Source: Sphingobacterium nematocida (GTDB taxonomy: Bacteria > Bacteroidota > Bacteroidia > Sphingobacteriales > Sphingobacteriaceae). Taken from it: DNA of 64,000 bases. The stretch is taken from NCBI RefSeq assembly GCF_900168125.1, contig NZ_FUZF01000001.1:434001-498000 (forward strand), in the 5' to 3' direction. The translations under genes and the position numbers were made by a program. Of this stretch, positions 50,026 to 59,568 are shown one piece after another (position 1 is the first letter of the stretch; every line of letters starts with the position of its first letter). The notes beneath the pieces are model-generated. The model was not told the DNA's origin. It saw only the letters and a list, made by a program, of their open reading frames with translations, and ran no database searches.

Positions 50026-51381
50026 ATGAAAAAAATAACTTTATTTATTACAGCAGTGGTATTAAGCTGCACAAGTGCATGGGCACAATCCCAGAAGTTG
50101 TTTCGTATTGACTACCGCGTATCGACAGAATCTAACGCTACGACAACAGACAACAACAATCCACTCATGACTGCTTGGGTCAACAAAGAATACTTTAGAG
50201 TGGACAATGCTGCGTTAAGCGGAGTTATATACATCACCCATAAAAATGAAAATTCTTCCTTTGCATTAATACCAGATTCAGAGGAATATGTTATTAATGA
50301 CACCGATTCGGAAGAGGAAGAAGAACTTCTGCCTATCGAATTAGTCGCTGGAAAACAGAAAAAAATAGCTGGCTATAATTGTAAACTAGCTCAAGTAAAA
50401 GTAGATTATGGAACAGAAGATAATGAACAAACTTTGATAGAAATCTGGTATACCGAAGATATTCCTAATCTATATTGGGGAGAATTTATGTTTTTCAAAC
50501 AACTGAAAGGAGCTGTATTATCACTAACGGTTGGGGGCAATGGATTTGTTGCCGAAAAAATACAAAATGAGACGCTGGACAACAGTTATTTTGAAGTACC
50601 AGAAAGCTACACAGAAATGACTGGTGAAGAACTAGATGCGGCCAACACACAATTAGCTGAAGACCGTTTTCTGTACAGTGACGAGTCTGAAGCACTCTTC
50701 GGAATGAAAGATGAATCTGATAATATAATAATAGAACCATTGTATACTTACATTGGCATATTCACTGAGGATAACGTAGCCCTGGCAATCGATAAAAACG
50801 ACAAATATGGTGCAATTGATAAAAATGGCAAAGTGTTAATCCCATTTAAATATGAATACCTTAGCTATGACGAGAATACAAAACAGTATTTATATGGTCA
50901 GAGCGAAAAATACGGTTTATTGCATAAAGATGGTAAAATCTTTATACCTGCAAAATACGATATGATTTCTTTTTTCAACCACGGGATGGCTATTGTCACA
51001 ATTGGTGAGAAAAGCGGTCTAATTGACCAAAACCAAAAAATAATAGTTCCCGTTGAATACGCTTTAATTTTTGATTATAACAAAACCAATTTTGCCACCA
51101 TCGTAGATGAGGAATACGTTCTATACAACATTGCACAAAAGAAAAAAATAGGTGAAGGATATGAATTCCTCTCTCTATCCACTGATAGTAATTTGATACT
51201 AGCACAAAAGGCTGGAAAATATGGATATATCGACGAGAATGGTAAAACGATTATTCCTTTTAAATTTACTTTTGCTAATACGTTTTCGGAAAATATGGCA
51301 GCTGTAGCAGAAGACGCAGATGCTGTAGAGATATATTATATCGATAACAAAGGTCAACGCATTAACATGTCCGAAGACTAA
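50026..51381 (+). CDS. Secreted protein with DUF4412-like domain and WG-type repeats
   Basis: 451 aa from ATG at 50026 (MKKITLFITAVVLSC), which begins a clean signal peptide. Residues about 20-205 resemble DUF4412 (IAGYNCKLAQVKV, IEIWYTEDIPNLYWGEFMFFKQLKG). From about 230 on there are five or more WG-like repeats of about 45 residues (YGAIDKNGKVLIPFKYEYL, YGLLHKDGKIFIPAKYD, SGLIDQNQKIIVPVEYA, YGYIDENGKTIIPFKFT). WG repeats form beta-rich modules with no fixed function. Expected location: periplasm or surface. A hairpin follows the gene. Confidence 0.85.
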   Translation: MKKITLFITAVVLSCTSAWAQSQKLFRIDYRVSTESNATTTDNNNPLMTAWVNKEYFRVDNAALSGVIYITHKNENSSFALIPDSEEYVINDTDSEEEEELLPIELVAGKQKKIAGYNCKLAQVKVDYGTEDNEQTLIEIWYTEDIPNLYWGEFMFFKQLKGAVLSLTVGGNGFVAEKIQNETLDNSYFEVPESYTEMTGEELDAANTQLAEDRFLYSDESEALFGMKDESDNIIIEPLYTYIGIFTEDNVALAIDKNDKYGAIDKNGKVLIPFKYEYLSYDENTKQYLYGQSEKYGLLHKDGKIFIPAKYDMISFFNHGMAIVTIGEKSGLIDQNQKIIVPVEYALIFDYNKTNFATIVDEEYVLYNIAQKKKIGEGYEFLSLSTDSNLILAQKAGKYGYIDENGKTIIPFKFTFANTFSENMAAVAEDADAVEIYYIDNKGQRINMSED

Positions 51382-51391
51382 TTAATATTTA

Positions 51392-51434
51392 AATCTCCAC
51401 TATGCTATTCTTATTAAATAGCATAGTGGAGATT
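51392..51434. terminator. Long hairpin after the WG-repeat gene
   Basis: Perfect 18-bp arms (AATCTCCACTATGCTATT and its complement at 51417-51434) around a 7-nt loop. There is no T-run, so termination may be partial, but the arms are too long to be chance. Confidence 0.6.
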
Positions 51435-51501
51435 CTACCCCATTTCAACAGAAAGCTTTATATTCGTTAACTTATTTTCACAAAATCGGGACGACTTTAG
51501 C

Positions 51502-53766
51502 ATGGGACAAAAGCTATTAGGGCAATTTCTTCGGTGGACTATATATGCCTTTGGTATCGCCTATCTATTCTGCTTCAATATAGTTCAGGCTCAAGACCTG
51601 CTTAATCGGCTAAAAAAAGAATACAACAAAACAGGAAAAGCTAGTGTAGAGCGATTTCAACTAACCGGAAAATACGCCCAAGCACTTTTCTTTAATAACC
51701 AACAAGACGAAGCAATAGCTCTTCTAGAAGAAAATGTATCACTAGCATCTAAACTCTCCGACGGTAAGTATGCAGCCTACCTATATACAATTCTTGCCAT
51801 AAACAATCGTATCCTTGAAAACACCTCTATTTCAGCGGATAATATTGGTAAGGCCAAATTGTACGCAAAAAAGACAACCGAATTAGAAACCAAAGGCTAT
51901 GTCAAATATGGTGAAGGCTGGTTAGCTACAAGGAACAACAAAGAAGCCGAAGCCGTACGTAACTTTCTACAGGCATTACAATATTTTGATTCCGCTCCTC
52001 CCTCGCCTACACTCGATACTCGAAAATCTTCGGTATATAAAGAACTAACCTCTATATATGCTAATTGGAATGAATATGAGTCACAGGAGAAGTATGGGAA
52101 TTTGGCCCTACAGCTTGCTGTAAAACAGAAAGACGCTAGCGCTATTTTCGAAGCTTATATGTCTATGGGTTATATGTATGAACAGCAATTTATACTGAAT
52201 CCTCATATACAGCAACACCGAAATTTAGCCGAAAAATATTATTTACAAGCGATAGACCTCTATAATAAAAATAAACATACCATTGCCATTGCTTCCAATC
52301 TGTCTTTTGTTGCCAACAATCTGGCAAATCTCTACTTACGCTTCTACCCAGAATCTTACAAAGGGAAAGTCCAGTACTACGCACAATTGGCCGAATCGAA
52401 AGGACTGGAAACAGGACAACATAATCATGTTGCGTCAGCATACGGTATACAGGCTGAACTCGCTATTCAAGAGCAGGACTTCGCAAGAGCCAAATCTAAT
52501 TTATTGGCTTCACTAACTGAGATTAATAAGGAACCTGTTACTGACCAACATATATTATTAAGTATTTACGAGAACCTTAGTGATATATGTGAGCGTGATG
52601 GCGACTACAAAGAGGCCTTACGTTATTATAAACTATATAGAGAAGTCTTTGAGTCGATTTACAATAAGGAAAAACTTGGACTTAGTAAGCGGCTCGAGGC
52701 CCAATATGAAAAAGAGAAGCAGATGCAGGAGGTCAAAAACCTGCAACTGGAGTCTGAGAAAAAGGAACAACAATTACAACTCATGCAGGTTCTTGGTACA
52801 CAACAAAGGCAGGAACTTGAAAATCTTCGACTCCGAGAGGAAAACAACTTAAAGCGGTTGGAGCTATCCCGAATGGAAGCCGATCAACAACGACAAGCAT
52901 TACGCCTTTCGAAACTAGAAAGTGAAACTCGCGCCGGCGAAGCTTTAAATTACAGAAAGGAACTTTCTTACAGAGAAAAAATAAATCGGTTTTACACCAT
53001 TCTAATTGCGGCGACATTCATACTCCTACTCGTCCTATTCTATGCCTATAGGCAACGTACTAAGCACATGAAACAGCGGGAAAGACTGCACGGCTTAGAA
53101 TTAGAAAAGGAGAGACAACGATCAAATATTGCTACATTAACGGCCATGCTTGATGGGCAGGAGCAAGAACGAGGTCGCTTAGCAAGAGACCTCCATGATG
53201 GATTAGGTGGTTTACTGTCAGGAACCAAATTACACTTATCTCATATCAGTGAACAATCGGACGTTTTTTCAAAACGACAATTATCAAAGTCGATCGAACA
53301 AATTGATATTGCAGTAGACGAATTGAGACGTGTAGCACATAACCTGATGCCTGATCTGTTGCAGAACTATGGCTTGGAGGAAGCGTTGACAGACTATGCT
53401 TCACGCATGTCCAACGATTCGACAGAAATCCATGTGCAGTTTTTACACTACAGAAATCCTATGGATAAAGATCAGGAATTGATCACCTATCGAGTCATAC
53501 AGGAATTAGTCAACAACGCCGTTAAACACGCCTCTCCCCATCAAGTCATTATTCAGATTGTAGAAGAGGAACTTCGCTACATGGTTACCGTGGAAGACGA
53601 CGGTAAAGGATTTGATATCGATAATATAAAAAACACCAACAGTGCAGGTTTACACAATATTAACTCTCGAGTTCGCTTTCTGAGTGGTAATCTACATATA
53701 CAATCAAGTGTCACTCTCGGAACTAGTGTAGAGTTTGAATTTCCAAAAAAAAATAAAGATGATTAA
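51502..53766 (+). CDS. TPR-containing sensor histidine kinase, NarL-type (HisKA_3)
   Basis: 754 aa. A signal (about 1-30) leads to a periplasmic array of tetratricopeptide-like repeats (about 40-390). A coiled coil rich in Glu/Gln/Lys (about 390-490) and one membrane helix (FYTILIAATFILLLVLFYAY, about 497-515) follow. The HisKA_3 dimerisation/phosphotransfer domain has the His in LARDLHDGLGGLLSGTKLH. The HATPase_c has VIQELVNNAVKHA and VEDDGKGFD. It overlaps the response-regulator gene by 8 bp, so they form a two-component pair. Confidence 0.93.
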   Translation: MGQKLLGQFLRWTIYAFGIAYLFCFNIVQAQDLLNRLKKEYNKTGKASVERFQLTGKYAQALFFNNQQDEAIALLEENVSLASKLSDGKYAAYLYTILAINNRILENTSISADNIGKAKLYAKKTTELETKGYVKYGEGWLATRNNKEAEAVRNFLQALQYFDSAPPSPTLDTRKSSVYKELTSIYANWNEYESQEKYGNLALQLAVKQKDASAIFEAYMSMGYMYEQQFILNPHIQQHRNLAEKYYLQAIDLYNKNKHTIAIASNLSFVANNLANLYLRFYPESYKGKVQYYAQLAESKGLETGQHNHVASAYGIQAELAIQEQDFARAKSNLLASLTEINKEPVTDQHILLSIYENLSDICERDGDYKEALRYYKLYREVFESIYNKEKLGLSKRLEAQYEKEKQMQEVKNLQLESEKKEQQLQLMQVLGTQQRQELENLRLREENNLKRLELSRMEADQQRQALRLSKLESETRAGEALNYRKELSYREKINRFYTILIAATFILLLVLFYAYRQRTKHMKQRERLHGLELEKERQRSNIATLTAMLDGQEQERGRLARDLHDGLGGLLSGTKLHLSHISEQSDVFSKRQLSKSIEQIDIAVDELRRVAHNLMPDLLQNYGLEEALTDYASRMSNDSTEIHVQFLHYRNPMDKDQELITYRVIQELVNNAVKHASPHQVIIQIVEEELRYMVTVEDDGKGFDIDNIKNTNSAGLHNINSRVRFLSGNLHIQSSVTLGTSVEFEFPKKNKDD

Positions 53767-54388
53767 AATAGCGATTGCAGACGACCATCCCTTATTATTA
53801 GAGGGCTTAAAAAATATTTTATCCCAAGAGCCAGACCTTCAGATTACAGCTTGCTATCAAAGTGCTGAGATCTTAAAACAAGGTATACAAGAGACACCAA
53901 TAGATGTCTTACTACTCGATATTAACCTTTCCGATAGCAATGGAATAGATTTGATAAAACCCTTACGTGCAGAATTTCCTTCAATGTATATCATTATCTT
54001 AAGCGTACACAATGAATATGCGGTTATCAATACAGCTTTTCAAGAGGGTGCACAAGGATACATACAAAAAAACGCAGGCGTTGATGAGATCCTAAACGGA
54101 ATAAAAACTGTACTTCATGGACAACGATTCAGTTGTTCACAAACGAAAACCGTCGTAGACAAAAAAGCAAAGGACGGTCTTAGTAGCGTACCCAAACTTA
54201 CACGTCGCGAAAAAGAAATTTTAGTTGAAGCTGCTATCGGTCTTACTACCGTTCAGATAGCGGAGAAGTTGTTTATTAGTCCGCATACGGTAGAGAGTCA
54301 TCGCAAAAATCTAATTGAAAAATTTAAAACATCAAACCTTAGCTCTGCAATAAAACTCGCTATCGAATATGGCCTGATTAGAGCTTAA
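53759..54388 (+). CDS. NarL/FixJ-type response regulator
   Basis: 209 aa from ATG at 53759, overlapping the kinase stop by 8 bp (translational coupling). Receiver domain at about 1-120: IAIADDHPLLLEG (acidic pocket), LLLDINLSDSNG with the phospho-acceptor Asp, and ILSVHNEYAV. The C-terminal LuxR-type helix-turn-helix is at about 145-205 (LTRREKEILVEAAIGLTTVQIAEKLFISPHTVESHRKNLIEKF). It is the cognate regulator of the TPR kinase; its targets are unknown. Confidence 0.95.
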   Translation: MIKIAIADDHPLLLEGLKNILSQEPDLQITACYQSAEILKQGIQETPIDVLLLDINLSDSNGIDLIKPLRAEFPSMYIIILSVHNEYAVINTAFQEGAQGYIQKNAGVDEILNGIKTVLHGQRFSCSQTKTVVDKKAKDGLSSVPKLTRREKEILVEAAIGLTTVQIAEKLFISPHTVESHRKNLIEKFKTSNLSSAIKLAIEYGLIRA

Positions 54389-54718
54389 GATATTAAGCTT
54401 TTTTGAGATCGACGAAAAGTTTGTTTGCAATGCTGCTCGTCGATCCATACTTAATATTTCGTAAACAACCGAGAAAAGTGGTTGAATCCAAAATTATTGG
54501 CACATGCAACAGGGGACAAAAGCAGGACAACAGGCACCCTATAAACGTGTAAAGAACTAATTTAAAAACACTAAAAATCAACACATTAACCAAACAAAAA
54601 ACAACAAACTACTCTAAATACAAGTTATACTACCCGTTTACTACCCTCTTCAAAAAACGTATAATACCGACGTATTTTGCACCTTTGCTTAACAGAAAGA
54701 CCAAAAGAAAAGCCAATC

Positions 54719-54916
54719 ATGAAGATACACTATAAACTGACTATTTACAGTAGATTAGCAGGTAAATTCAAAGAAGAATACATACTTACCTCGAAGGAGA
54801 TTTCTATTAACCCGCTGCATTTTGTATCAGCAGAAAAAAAAGTAACGTGTCATAATGGGCTACCATTAAGACACAATAGCCAAACAAAAGAAAATCGAGA
54901 AGCTGTGTTATTATAG
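54719..54916 (+). CDS. Small hypothetical protein
   Basis: 65 aa from ATG at 54719 (MKIHYKLTIYSRLAGKFKEE). A basic, non-hydrophobic peptide with no family. A TATTTTGC about 50 bp upstream (54672-54679) is a partial -7 match. A coding role is unproven; the frame ends 5 bp before the stop of the convergent gene at 54920. Confidence 0.35.
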   Translation: MKIHYKLTIYSRLAGKFKEEYILTSKEISINPLHFVSAEKKVTCHNGLPLRHNSQTKENREAVLL

Positions 54917-54919
54917 CGT

Positions 54920-55489
54920 CTATTTCCAGTTCAATTGAGCTTTAAATATGCACTTCTGATCTACTAGGTTATAGTCCTCATCATAGACAGGAAGATAGAA
55001 GAAAAAATATAAGGGCTTTTTTACTTTCTCAACGGAGACAGATTCCTCTGTTGAAATATGATAAAAGCTATTGATCGTTCGGAATGCTTCCCAGGAGCTA
55101 ACACTCCCATCTGCACCTAAATCAAAGCGATGGTCTTCTGTCGATGTAAAATACCAATAACTAGGCGCTTCATCATTTACAAAAACTTCTTTATCATTAT
55201 TAAATAAAGACTCCGCCATTCCGGTTTCATCAAACCACATTACCTGCAGATCTGCATCTCCCAATGCAGACTTATAAATATATTCGTCTGTCGTTATCCC
55301 AACCAAAAACCCCTCTACTCCAGCAGACTTTATCTGGAATGAAAAGGTTTTTGGTGACAGTATATACCTATCACCCTTAGGCAATACCACTTTACCATCC
55401 TGTATGATCTTAAAATCGACTTCTTGAGCTTTGAGAACACTTAAGGTCCATATAAAAGCAAAACAAAAAAACAGTCCTTTAATACACAT
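54920..55489 (-). CDS. Secreted protein of unknown function
   Basis: 189 aa. Signal peptide (LFFCFAFIWTLSVLKA-Q) and a mature part with beta-strand character (VDFKIIQDGKVVLPKGDRYILSPKTFSFQI, VEGFLVGITTDEYIY). It ends with short acidic segments and KAQLNWK. No recognised family. Encoded 13 bp after the end of another small secreted protein, in one transcript. Confidence 0.7.
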   Translation of the reverse strand: MCIKGLFFCFAFIWTLSVLKAQEVDFKIIQDGKVVLPKGDRYILSPKTFSFQIKSAGVEGFLVGITTDEYIYKSALGDADLQVMWFDETGMAESLFNNDKEVFVNDEAPSYWYFTSTEDHRFDLGADGSVSSWEAFRTINSFYHISTEESVSVEKVKKPLYFFFYLPVYDEDYNLVDQKCIFKAQLNWK

Positions 55490-55502
55490 TTTATAATCTT
55501 TC

Positions 55503-56000
55503 TTACTTTAATATTAAAACTACCCGACACGACTCACACCCAACAGGTTTCGATTGCTTACGATAAACATCAAAATGTATTGTATTCAACATTTTATCCA
55601 CAAGCGGATCTCCCGTTGGCACCCTATCGGCTTCAATACCCTGTATTCTGAGCTCGTTCTCCCTTTCCATTTTCAACAAATAATAGCCAAAATAACCTCT
55701 CGACTCGACCACCAATGTGTCTCCGTTCAACCTCCATTTGTAAGTCTCCACATCCGCGGCATAGCAAGTATCTAGATCCCCCTCATAATATGTGTAATCC
55801 ACCGTATTATCCAATTTGAAAACAAAATTTCTTAACAACTGACAAGGATTAAAGTCCTTAATCACTTCGCTCCTCTCTTCGATAAAACCAGACCGTTCTA
55901 ACTTCCACACACCTATTAACTTAGTCGTGTCTATTTCTTGTGCGATTGCATCACTATAAAACACCACCATCAGTAAAAAAATCGTCCTTAAATATTTCAT
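55503..56000 (-). CDS. Secreted lipocalin-like protein
   Basis: 165 aa. Signal peptide (TIFLLMVVFYSDAIA-Q), then a lipocalin-like pattern: IDTTKLIGVWKLERSGFIEERSE (the typical GxW at the first strand), LLRNFVFKLDNTVDYTYYEG, TYKWRLNGDTLVVES and a C-terminal Cys-containing segment (GCESCRVVLIL). The last four Cys may form disulfides. Function unknown. Likely co-transcribed with 54920-55489. Confidence 0.7.
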   Translation of the reverse strand: MKYLRTIFLLMVVFYSDAIAQEIDTTKLIGVWKLERSGFIEERSEVIKDFNPCQLLRNFVFKLDNTVDYTYYEGDLDTCYAADVETYKWRLNGDTLVVESRGYFGYYLLKMERENELRIQGIEADRVPTGDPLVDKMLNTIHFDVYRKQSKPVGCESCRVVLILK

Positions 56001-56309
56001 ATGTATATAATTTGACCTTCAATGGCCATTAACTTATTCCCATTGTCTTCGACGAGCTCCTTGCGTCGGTTTATCGGATGGAATATCCAACCCATATTAT
56101 GCACGCTTGTGTTGCGAAATGATGTGCACGCTGCTTCACGGTCATTCGTGTTTGTGCAACCATTGCTATATGAATATTTCATATAGCGACAAAAGTAATA
56201 ATTTCCGTAATCTTCTCTCTCCCTGCTTCCGGGGATTTTGATGCCCTCTATTCATTCTTAACTGACGCCAATATGACAGAGATTAGTTTCCGCTCTTTTC
56301 AAAAAAGAC

Positions 56310-56317
56310 TATCTTTA
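56310..56317 (+). promoter_or_regulatory. -7-like TATCTTTA upstream of the TPP riboswitch
   Basis: TATCTTTA at the expected distance before the aptamer (which starts near 56326), the same variant seen at 9139, 11011, 28340 and 30678. No TTG lies at the usual distance upstream. Confidence 0.45.
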
Positions 56318-56325
56318 CATTGGCT

Positions 56326-56403
56326 TTAGGGGTGTCCTTTGTAATGGACTGAGATAGACCCTTTGAACCTGACACGGTTTGTACCGTCGTAGGGAAAAGC
56401 AAG
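56326..56403 (+). promoter_or_regulatory. TPP riboswitch (THI element)
   Basis: The aptamer hallmarks are present: GGGGTGTCC at the 5' side, CTGAGATAGACCC, CTTTGAACCTGACACGG and CGTCGTAGGGAAAAGC. Downstream, ACACCC at 56439-56444 can pair with GGGTGT of helix P1, giving an alternative fold. A 16-bp palindrome (CAATACAGCTGTATTG, 56418-56433) lies between. This suggests a TPP-controlled expression platform for thiM-thiE-thiD-tenA. Known mechanism: thiamine pyrophosphate binding turns the genes off. Confidence 0.95.
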
Positions 56404-56487
56404 AACCTATCCAGGCACAATACAGCTGTATTGTTGTCACACCCTCCTTTAAAGTCTTTAGATTATTTATTTTAATAAGGCTTGCAC

Positions 56488-57297
56488 ATGTCACATTCTA
56501 TCATTAAACAATTAGAAGAACTAAAAAAACTTAACCCTCTAGTTCACAACATCACAAACTTAGTTGTCATGAACAATACAGCTAATGCCCTACTTGCATT
56601 AGGTGCATCTCCAGTTATGGCACACAGTCCAGCCGAGATCAAAGATATCTTAGCAATATCCAGATCCTTAGTCATAAATATAGGAACACTTAGTGCTTCC
56701 TGGATAGAATCGATGTATCAAGCTGCTTCTTACGCAACATCAATAGGATGCCCTTGGGTCCTCGATCCTGTAGGCGCTGGGATCTCAACACTCCGCAATG
56801 GCGCACTCAAACACCTTTTAAGCCTACAGCCAACCGTCATTCGTGGTAATGCCTCAGAGGTATTAGCGCTAGCTGACTTTAGCCTGGCGACAACAAAAGG
56901 TGTAGATAGTACGGCTCCTAGCTCAAGTGCGCTTCAAGCCGCCCTCAAACTTCAGGATAGCTACAAATCCATTATATGTATCTCTGGAGAAATAGATTAC
57001 ATCGTTTCATCAAAGGAAATTATTGAAATACATAATGGCCACATTCTGATGACAAAAGTCACAGGATTGGGCTGTACATCTTCAGCCTTAATCGGTGCAT
57101 TTTTAGGCCTACGCAAAGACACACTTGAGGAAACTATTGCTGGAGTGGCTGTATTAAGTTTGGCAGGGGAACTAGCAGCAAAAACAGCTAAAGGTCCTGG
57201 AAGCTTACAAATGTACTTATTGGACGTTCTTTATAACCTTGACACCCCTACATTACAACGAGAACTTAGTATACAACGTTATGGACGTAGAGACTAA
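56488..57297 (+). CDS. thiM: Hydroxyethylthiazole kinase
   Basis: 269 aa from ATG at 56488 (MSHSIIKQLEEL); an ATG 6 nt upstream is also in frame. Ribokinase-like fold, with NPLVHNITNLVVMNNTANALLALGASP at the N-terminus, WVLDPVGAG and the anion-hole phrase KVTGLGCTSSALIGAF. It phosphorylates 4-methyl-5-(2-hydroxyethyl)thiazole for thiamine salvage. First gene after the TPP riboswitch; its 3' end overlaps thiE by 17 bp. Confidence 0.95.
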   Translation: MSHSIIKQLEELKKLNPLVHNITNLVVMNNTANALLALGASPVMAHSPAEIKDILAISRSLVINIGTLSASWIESMYQAASYATSIGCPWVLDPVGAGISTLRNGALKHLLSLQPTVIRGNASEVLALADFSLATTKGVDSTAPSSSALQAALKLQDSYKSIICISGEIDYIVSSKEIIEIHNGHILMTKVTGLGCTSSALIGAFLGLRKDTLEETIAGVAVLSLAGELAAKTAKGPGSLQMYLLDVLYNLDTPTLQRELSIQRYGRRD

Positions 57298-57925
57298 CTT
57301 TCCATTTCCACTTTATCTGGTAGTTTCAGAGCAGGACTGCATACACCTACCATGGCTTAAGGTAGCCGAGGAGGCAATTCTTGGTGGAGTAGATATCATA
57401 CAGCTGCGCGAAAAAAAAACGGATCACAGGGAGTTTCTCAAAAAAGCGATGGCGCTAAAAGAAATAACGGATCATTATCAAATCCCGTTGGTTATCAACG
57501 ATGCTGTAGAAATCGCTACGTCTATAGACGCATGGGGAGTACACGTCGGGCAAAATGATATGCCTCCTAGCCAAATTCAAGAAAGATATGGCACTCGGCT
57601 AAATATAGGTTGGTCAATAGAATCTCTTCTACAGTTAGATTCTCCCGAAATAAAGCATGTACAACACCTCGGTGTGAGCCCTGTTTTTCGTACAAAGACG
57701 AAAACAGATACTATTACTGAATGGGGTATCTTGGGGATACAACAGTTACGGTTATTAACCGCTTTGCCCCTAATAGCAATTGGCAATATAAACGAATCTA
57801 ACATCGCTGAAGTACAACTGGCTGGAGCATCTAGTATGGCTGTCGTATCTGCCATATGCCACAGCACCAATCCTAGAGAAGTCGCATTAGTCTTAAAGAA
57901 AAAAATCAAAAACAATCTATTGTAA
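57281..57925 (+). CDS. thiE: Thiamine-phosphate synthase
   Basis: 214 aa from ATG at 57281 (MDVETNFPFPLYLVVSE), overlapping thiM. TIM-barrel features of ThiE: LGGVDIIQLREKK, IPLVINDAVEIATSI, AWGVHVGQNDMPPSQI and PLIAIGNINESNI. It joins HMP-pyrophosphate and thiazole phosphate to thiamine monophosphate. The stop codon TAA shares its last A with the thiD start, so the genes are tightly coupled. Confidence 0.95.
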   Translation: MDVETNFPFPLYLVVSEQDCIHLPWLKVAEEAILGGVDIIQLREKKTDHREFLKKAMALKEITDHYQIPLVINDAVEIATSIDAWGVHVGQNDMPPSQIQERYGTRLNIGWSIESLLQLDSPEIKHVQHLGVSPVFRTKTKTDTITEWGILGIQQLRLLTALPLIAIGNINESNIAEVQLAGASSMAVVSAICHSTNPREVALVLKKKIKNNLL

Positions 57926-58761
57926 TGGAACAAGAGAAATACACTGTAGCTTCTGTACTCTCCATCGCCGGTTTTGACGGAAGTGGCGGAGCGGGGATAC
58001 AAGCTGACACAAAGACAATTTCAGCCTTGGGCTGCTATGCCATGAATGTACTCACGGCTCTCCCCGTACAGAATACACAAGGTGTAAAGAAGATATATGA
58101 AATACCAGCACAAGCGATTAGAGACCAGCTTGAAACGATCTTTGAAGACATCACCCCTACAGCAATCAAAATAGGGATGGTACACAGCACAGCGCTGGTT
58201 GAGCTTATCGCCGACTTCTTAAAAGACTACAATGGTCCTATCGTATTTGATCCTGTCATGGTTTCTACCAGCGGCCACCGTCTCATACAACAGGATACCA
58301 TCCAAGCCTGTGTAGACCATCTATTTCCTTTGTCCACGCTAATCACGCCCAATCTCGATGAAGTCGCTGTGCTTCTAAACGAAAAAGTAGACAGTCTTCA
58401 AAAAATGCGCACAGCTGGTACCAAGCTTTTAGAAATGCATCCAAAAGCCGTTCTTGTAAAAGGAGGACATCTCCCTGGCACAGATCTATCATCCATTCTA
58501 TTGTACGGAGACCAAGAGTTCCAATTTGACACCACAAAAATAGAGACACGTAACACCCATGGATCAGGCTGTACTCTTTCTTCAGCCATCGCTAGCTATT
58601 TAGCTCTTAAAAAGGATTTAAAAACTGCCGTAGGCCTATCGTTAGATTACGTACATCAAGCCATACTCGGCAGCCAACACCTGTCTATAGGACAGGGTAG
58701 CGGGCCGCTCAATCATTTTCACAACCCTCAAAAATTAATAATATCACATGAAATGGACTAA
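57925..58761 (+). CDS. thiD: Hydroxymethylpyrimidine/phosphomethylpyrimidine kinase
   Basis: 278 aa. Ribokinase-like with SIAGFDGSGGAGIQADTKTI at the N-terminus, LGCYAMNVLTALPVQNT, IVFDPVMVSTSG, LITPNLDEVAVLL and the C-terminal THGSGCTLSSAIAS. It phosphorylates HMP and then HMP-P. Third gene of the riboswitch-controlled operon, with a 14-bp overlap with tenA. Confidence 0.95.
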   Translation: MEQEKYTVASVLSIAGFDGSGGAGIQADTKTISALGCYAMNVLTALPVQNTQGVKKIYEIPAQAIRDQLETIFEDITPTAIKIGMVHSTALVELIADFLKDYNGPIVFDPVMVSTSGHRLIQQDTIQACVDHLFPLSTLITPNLDEVAVLLNEKVDSLQKMRTAGTKLLEMHPKAVLVKGGHLPGTDLSSILLYGDQEFQFDTTKIETRNTHGSGCTLSSAIASYLALKKDLKTAVGLSLDYVHQAILGSQHLSIGQGSGPLNHFHNPQKLIISHEMD

Positions 58762-59404
58762 TCACGCCTGGCAGCACATACAGCCACTATACAGCGATAT
58801 CCTAGCGATGCCCTTTATACACGAACTAAAAAACGGCACACTCCCTTTAGACAAATTTCAGTTCTATATGCAGCAAGATGCCCGCTATCTCGAGCATTAC
58901 GGTCGTGTTTTAGCTTACCTAGGGAGCAAAACTCCAGACAATGATCAAGCCTTGGACTTCTTCGATTTTGGCAAAAATGCACTGATTGTTGAACGCGCTC
59001 TGCATGAAAGCTATTTTACCCAATTTGGTATCCACGAAGTCAGCGATGCGGCAGATCTCGAGCCCGTATGCCATCACTATGTACATTTCCTCAAAAGCAC
59101 AGCAGCATTCGACCCGCTAGAAGTCGCTATGGCAGCAGTACTCCCCTGTTTTGTGATTTATAAAGAAGTAGGAGACTACATTATTGCCACACAGACCAAT
59201 CGGGCCAATCCATACAAAAACTGGATTGATACCTACAGCGGTCCCGAATTTGCAATCGGTGTTCAAAAAGCAGAAAACTATGTGAATGCCATGGCAGAAA
59301 ACACCACCGAAGCCATCAGAGCGCAGATGCTGGACGCCTATGTCAAAGCCTCTCAAATGGAATTTAAGTTTTGGGAAGCGGCCTACAACAAGACCGCTTG
59401 GTAA
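58748..59404 (+). CDS. tenA: Thiaminase II (aminopyrimidine aminohydrolase)
   Basis: 218 aa, standard TenA length. Key residues fit Bacillus TenA: Asp44 in QQDARYLEHYGR, Cys134 in AAVLPCFVIYKEVG and Glu205 in ASQMEFKFWE. The enzyme hydrolyses aminomethyl-HMP to HMP for thiamine salvage. Last gene of the operon. With thiM, thiE and thiD it forms a complete salvage set; no thiC, thiG or thiH is seen here. Confidence 0.95.
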   Translation: MKWTNHAWQHIQPLYSDILAMPFIHELKNGTLPLDKFQFYMQQDARYLEHYGRVLAYLGSKTPDNDQALDFFDFGKNALIVERALHESYFTQFGIHEVSDAADLEPVCHHYVHFLKSTAAFDPLEVAMAAVLPCFVIYKEVGDYIIATQTNRANPYKNWIDTYSGPEFAIGVQKAENYVNAMAENTTEAIRAQMLDAYVKASQMEFKFWEAAYNKTAW

Positions 59405-59420
59405 ACTATACCGTCCTATC

Positions 59421-59460
59421 GACCGTAGCGGAGACCTCAGTAGAGCTTTCCGCTACGGTC
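59421..59460 (+). terminator. Hairpin after the thiamine operon
   Basis: GACCGTAGCGGA and TCCGCTACGGTC are perfect 12-bp arms around a 16-nt loop. No T-run follows, so it may be an mRNA end-protecting or weak terminator hairpin. Confidence 0.6.
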
Positions 59461-59568
59461 AGGAGGACGTTTGCTATCATCGCTTTCCTAGATAATTAAG
59501 AAAAACTCAACTCCTCACAAAACGCGTTTTCAGCTCAATAAAAAAACTTTTTATTCAACACTATAGCT

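Noticed and set aside
55997..56182. Minus-strand 61-codon frame
   Set aside because: Cys- and Asn-rich, no protein-like pattern, overlaps the end of the lipocalin-like gene's promoter region; judged non-coding.
56418..56433. CAATACAGCTGTATTG as an independent operator
   Set aside because: It lies between the TPP aptamer and the thiM start and is more simply part of the riboswitch expression platform.
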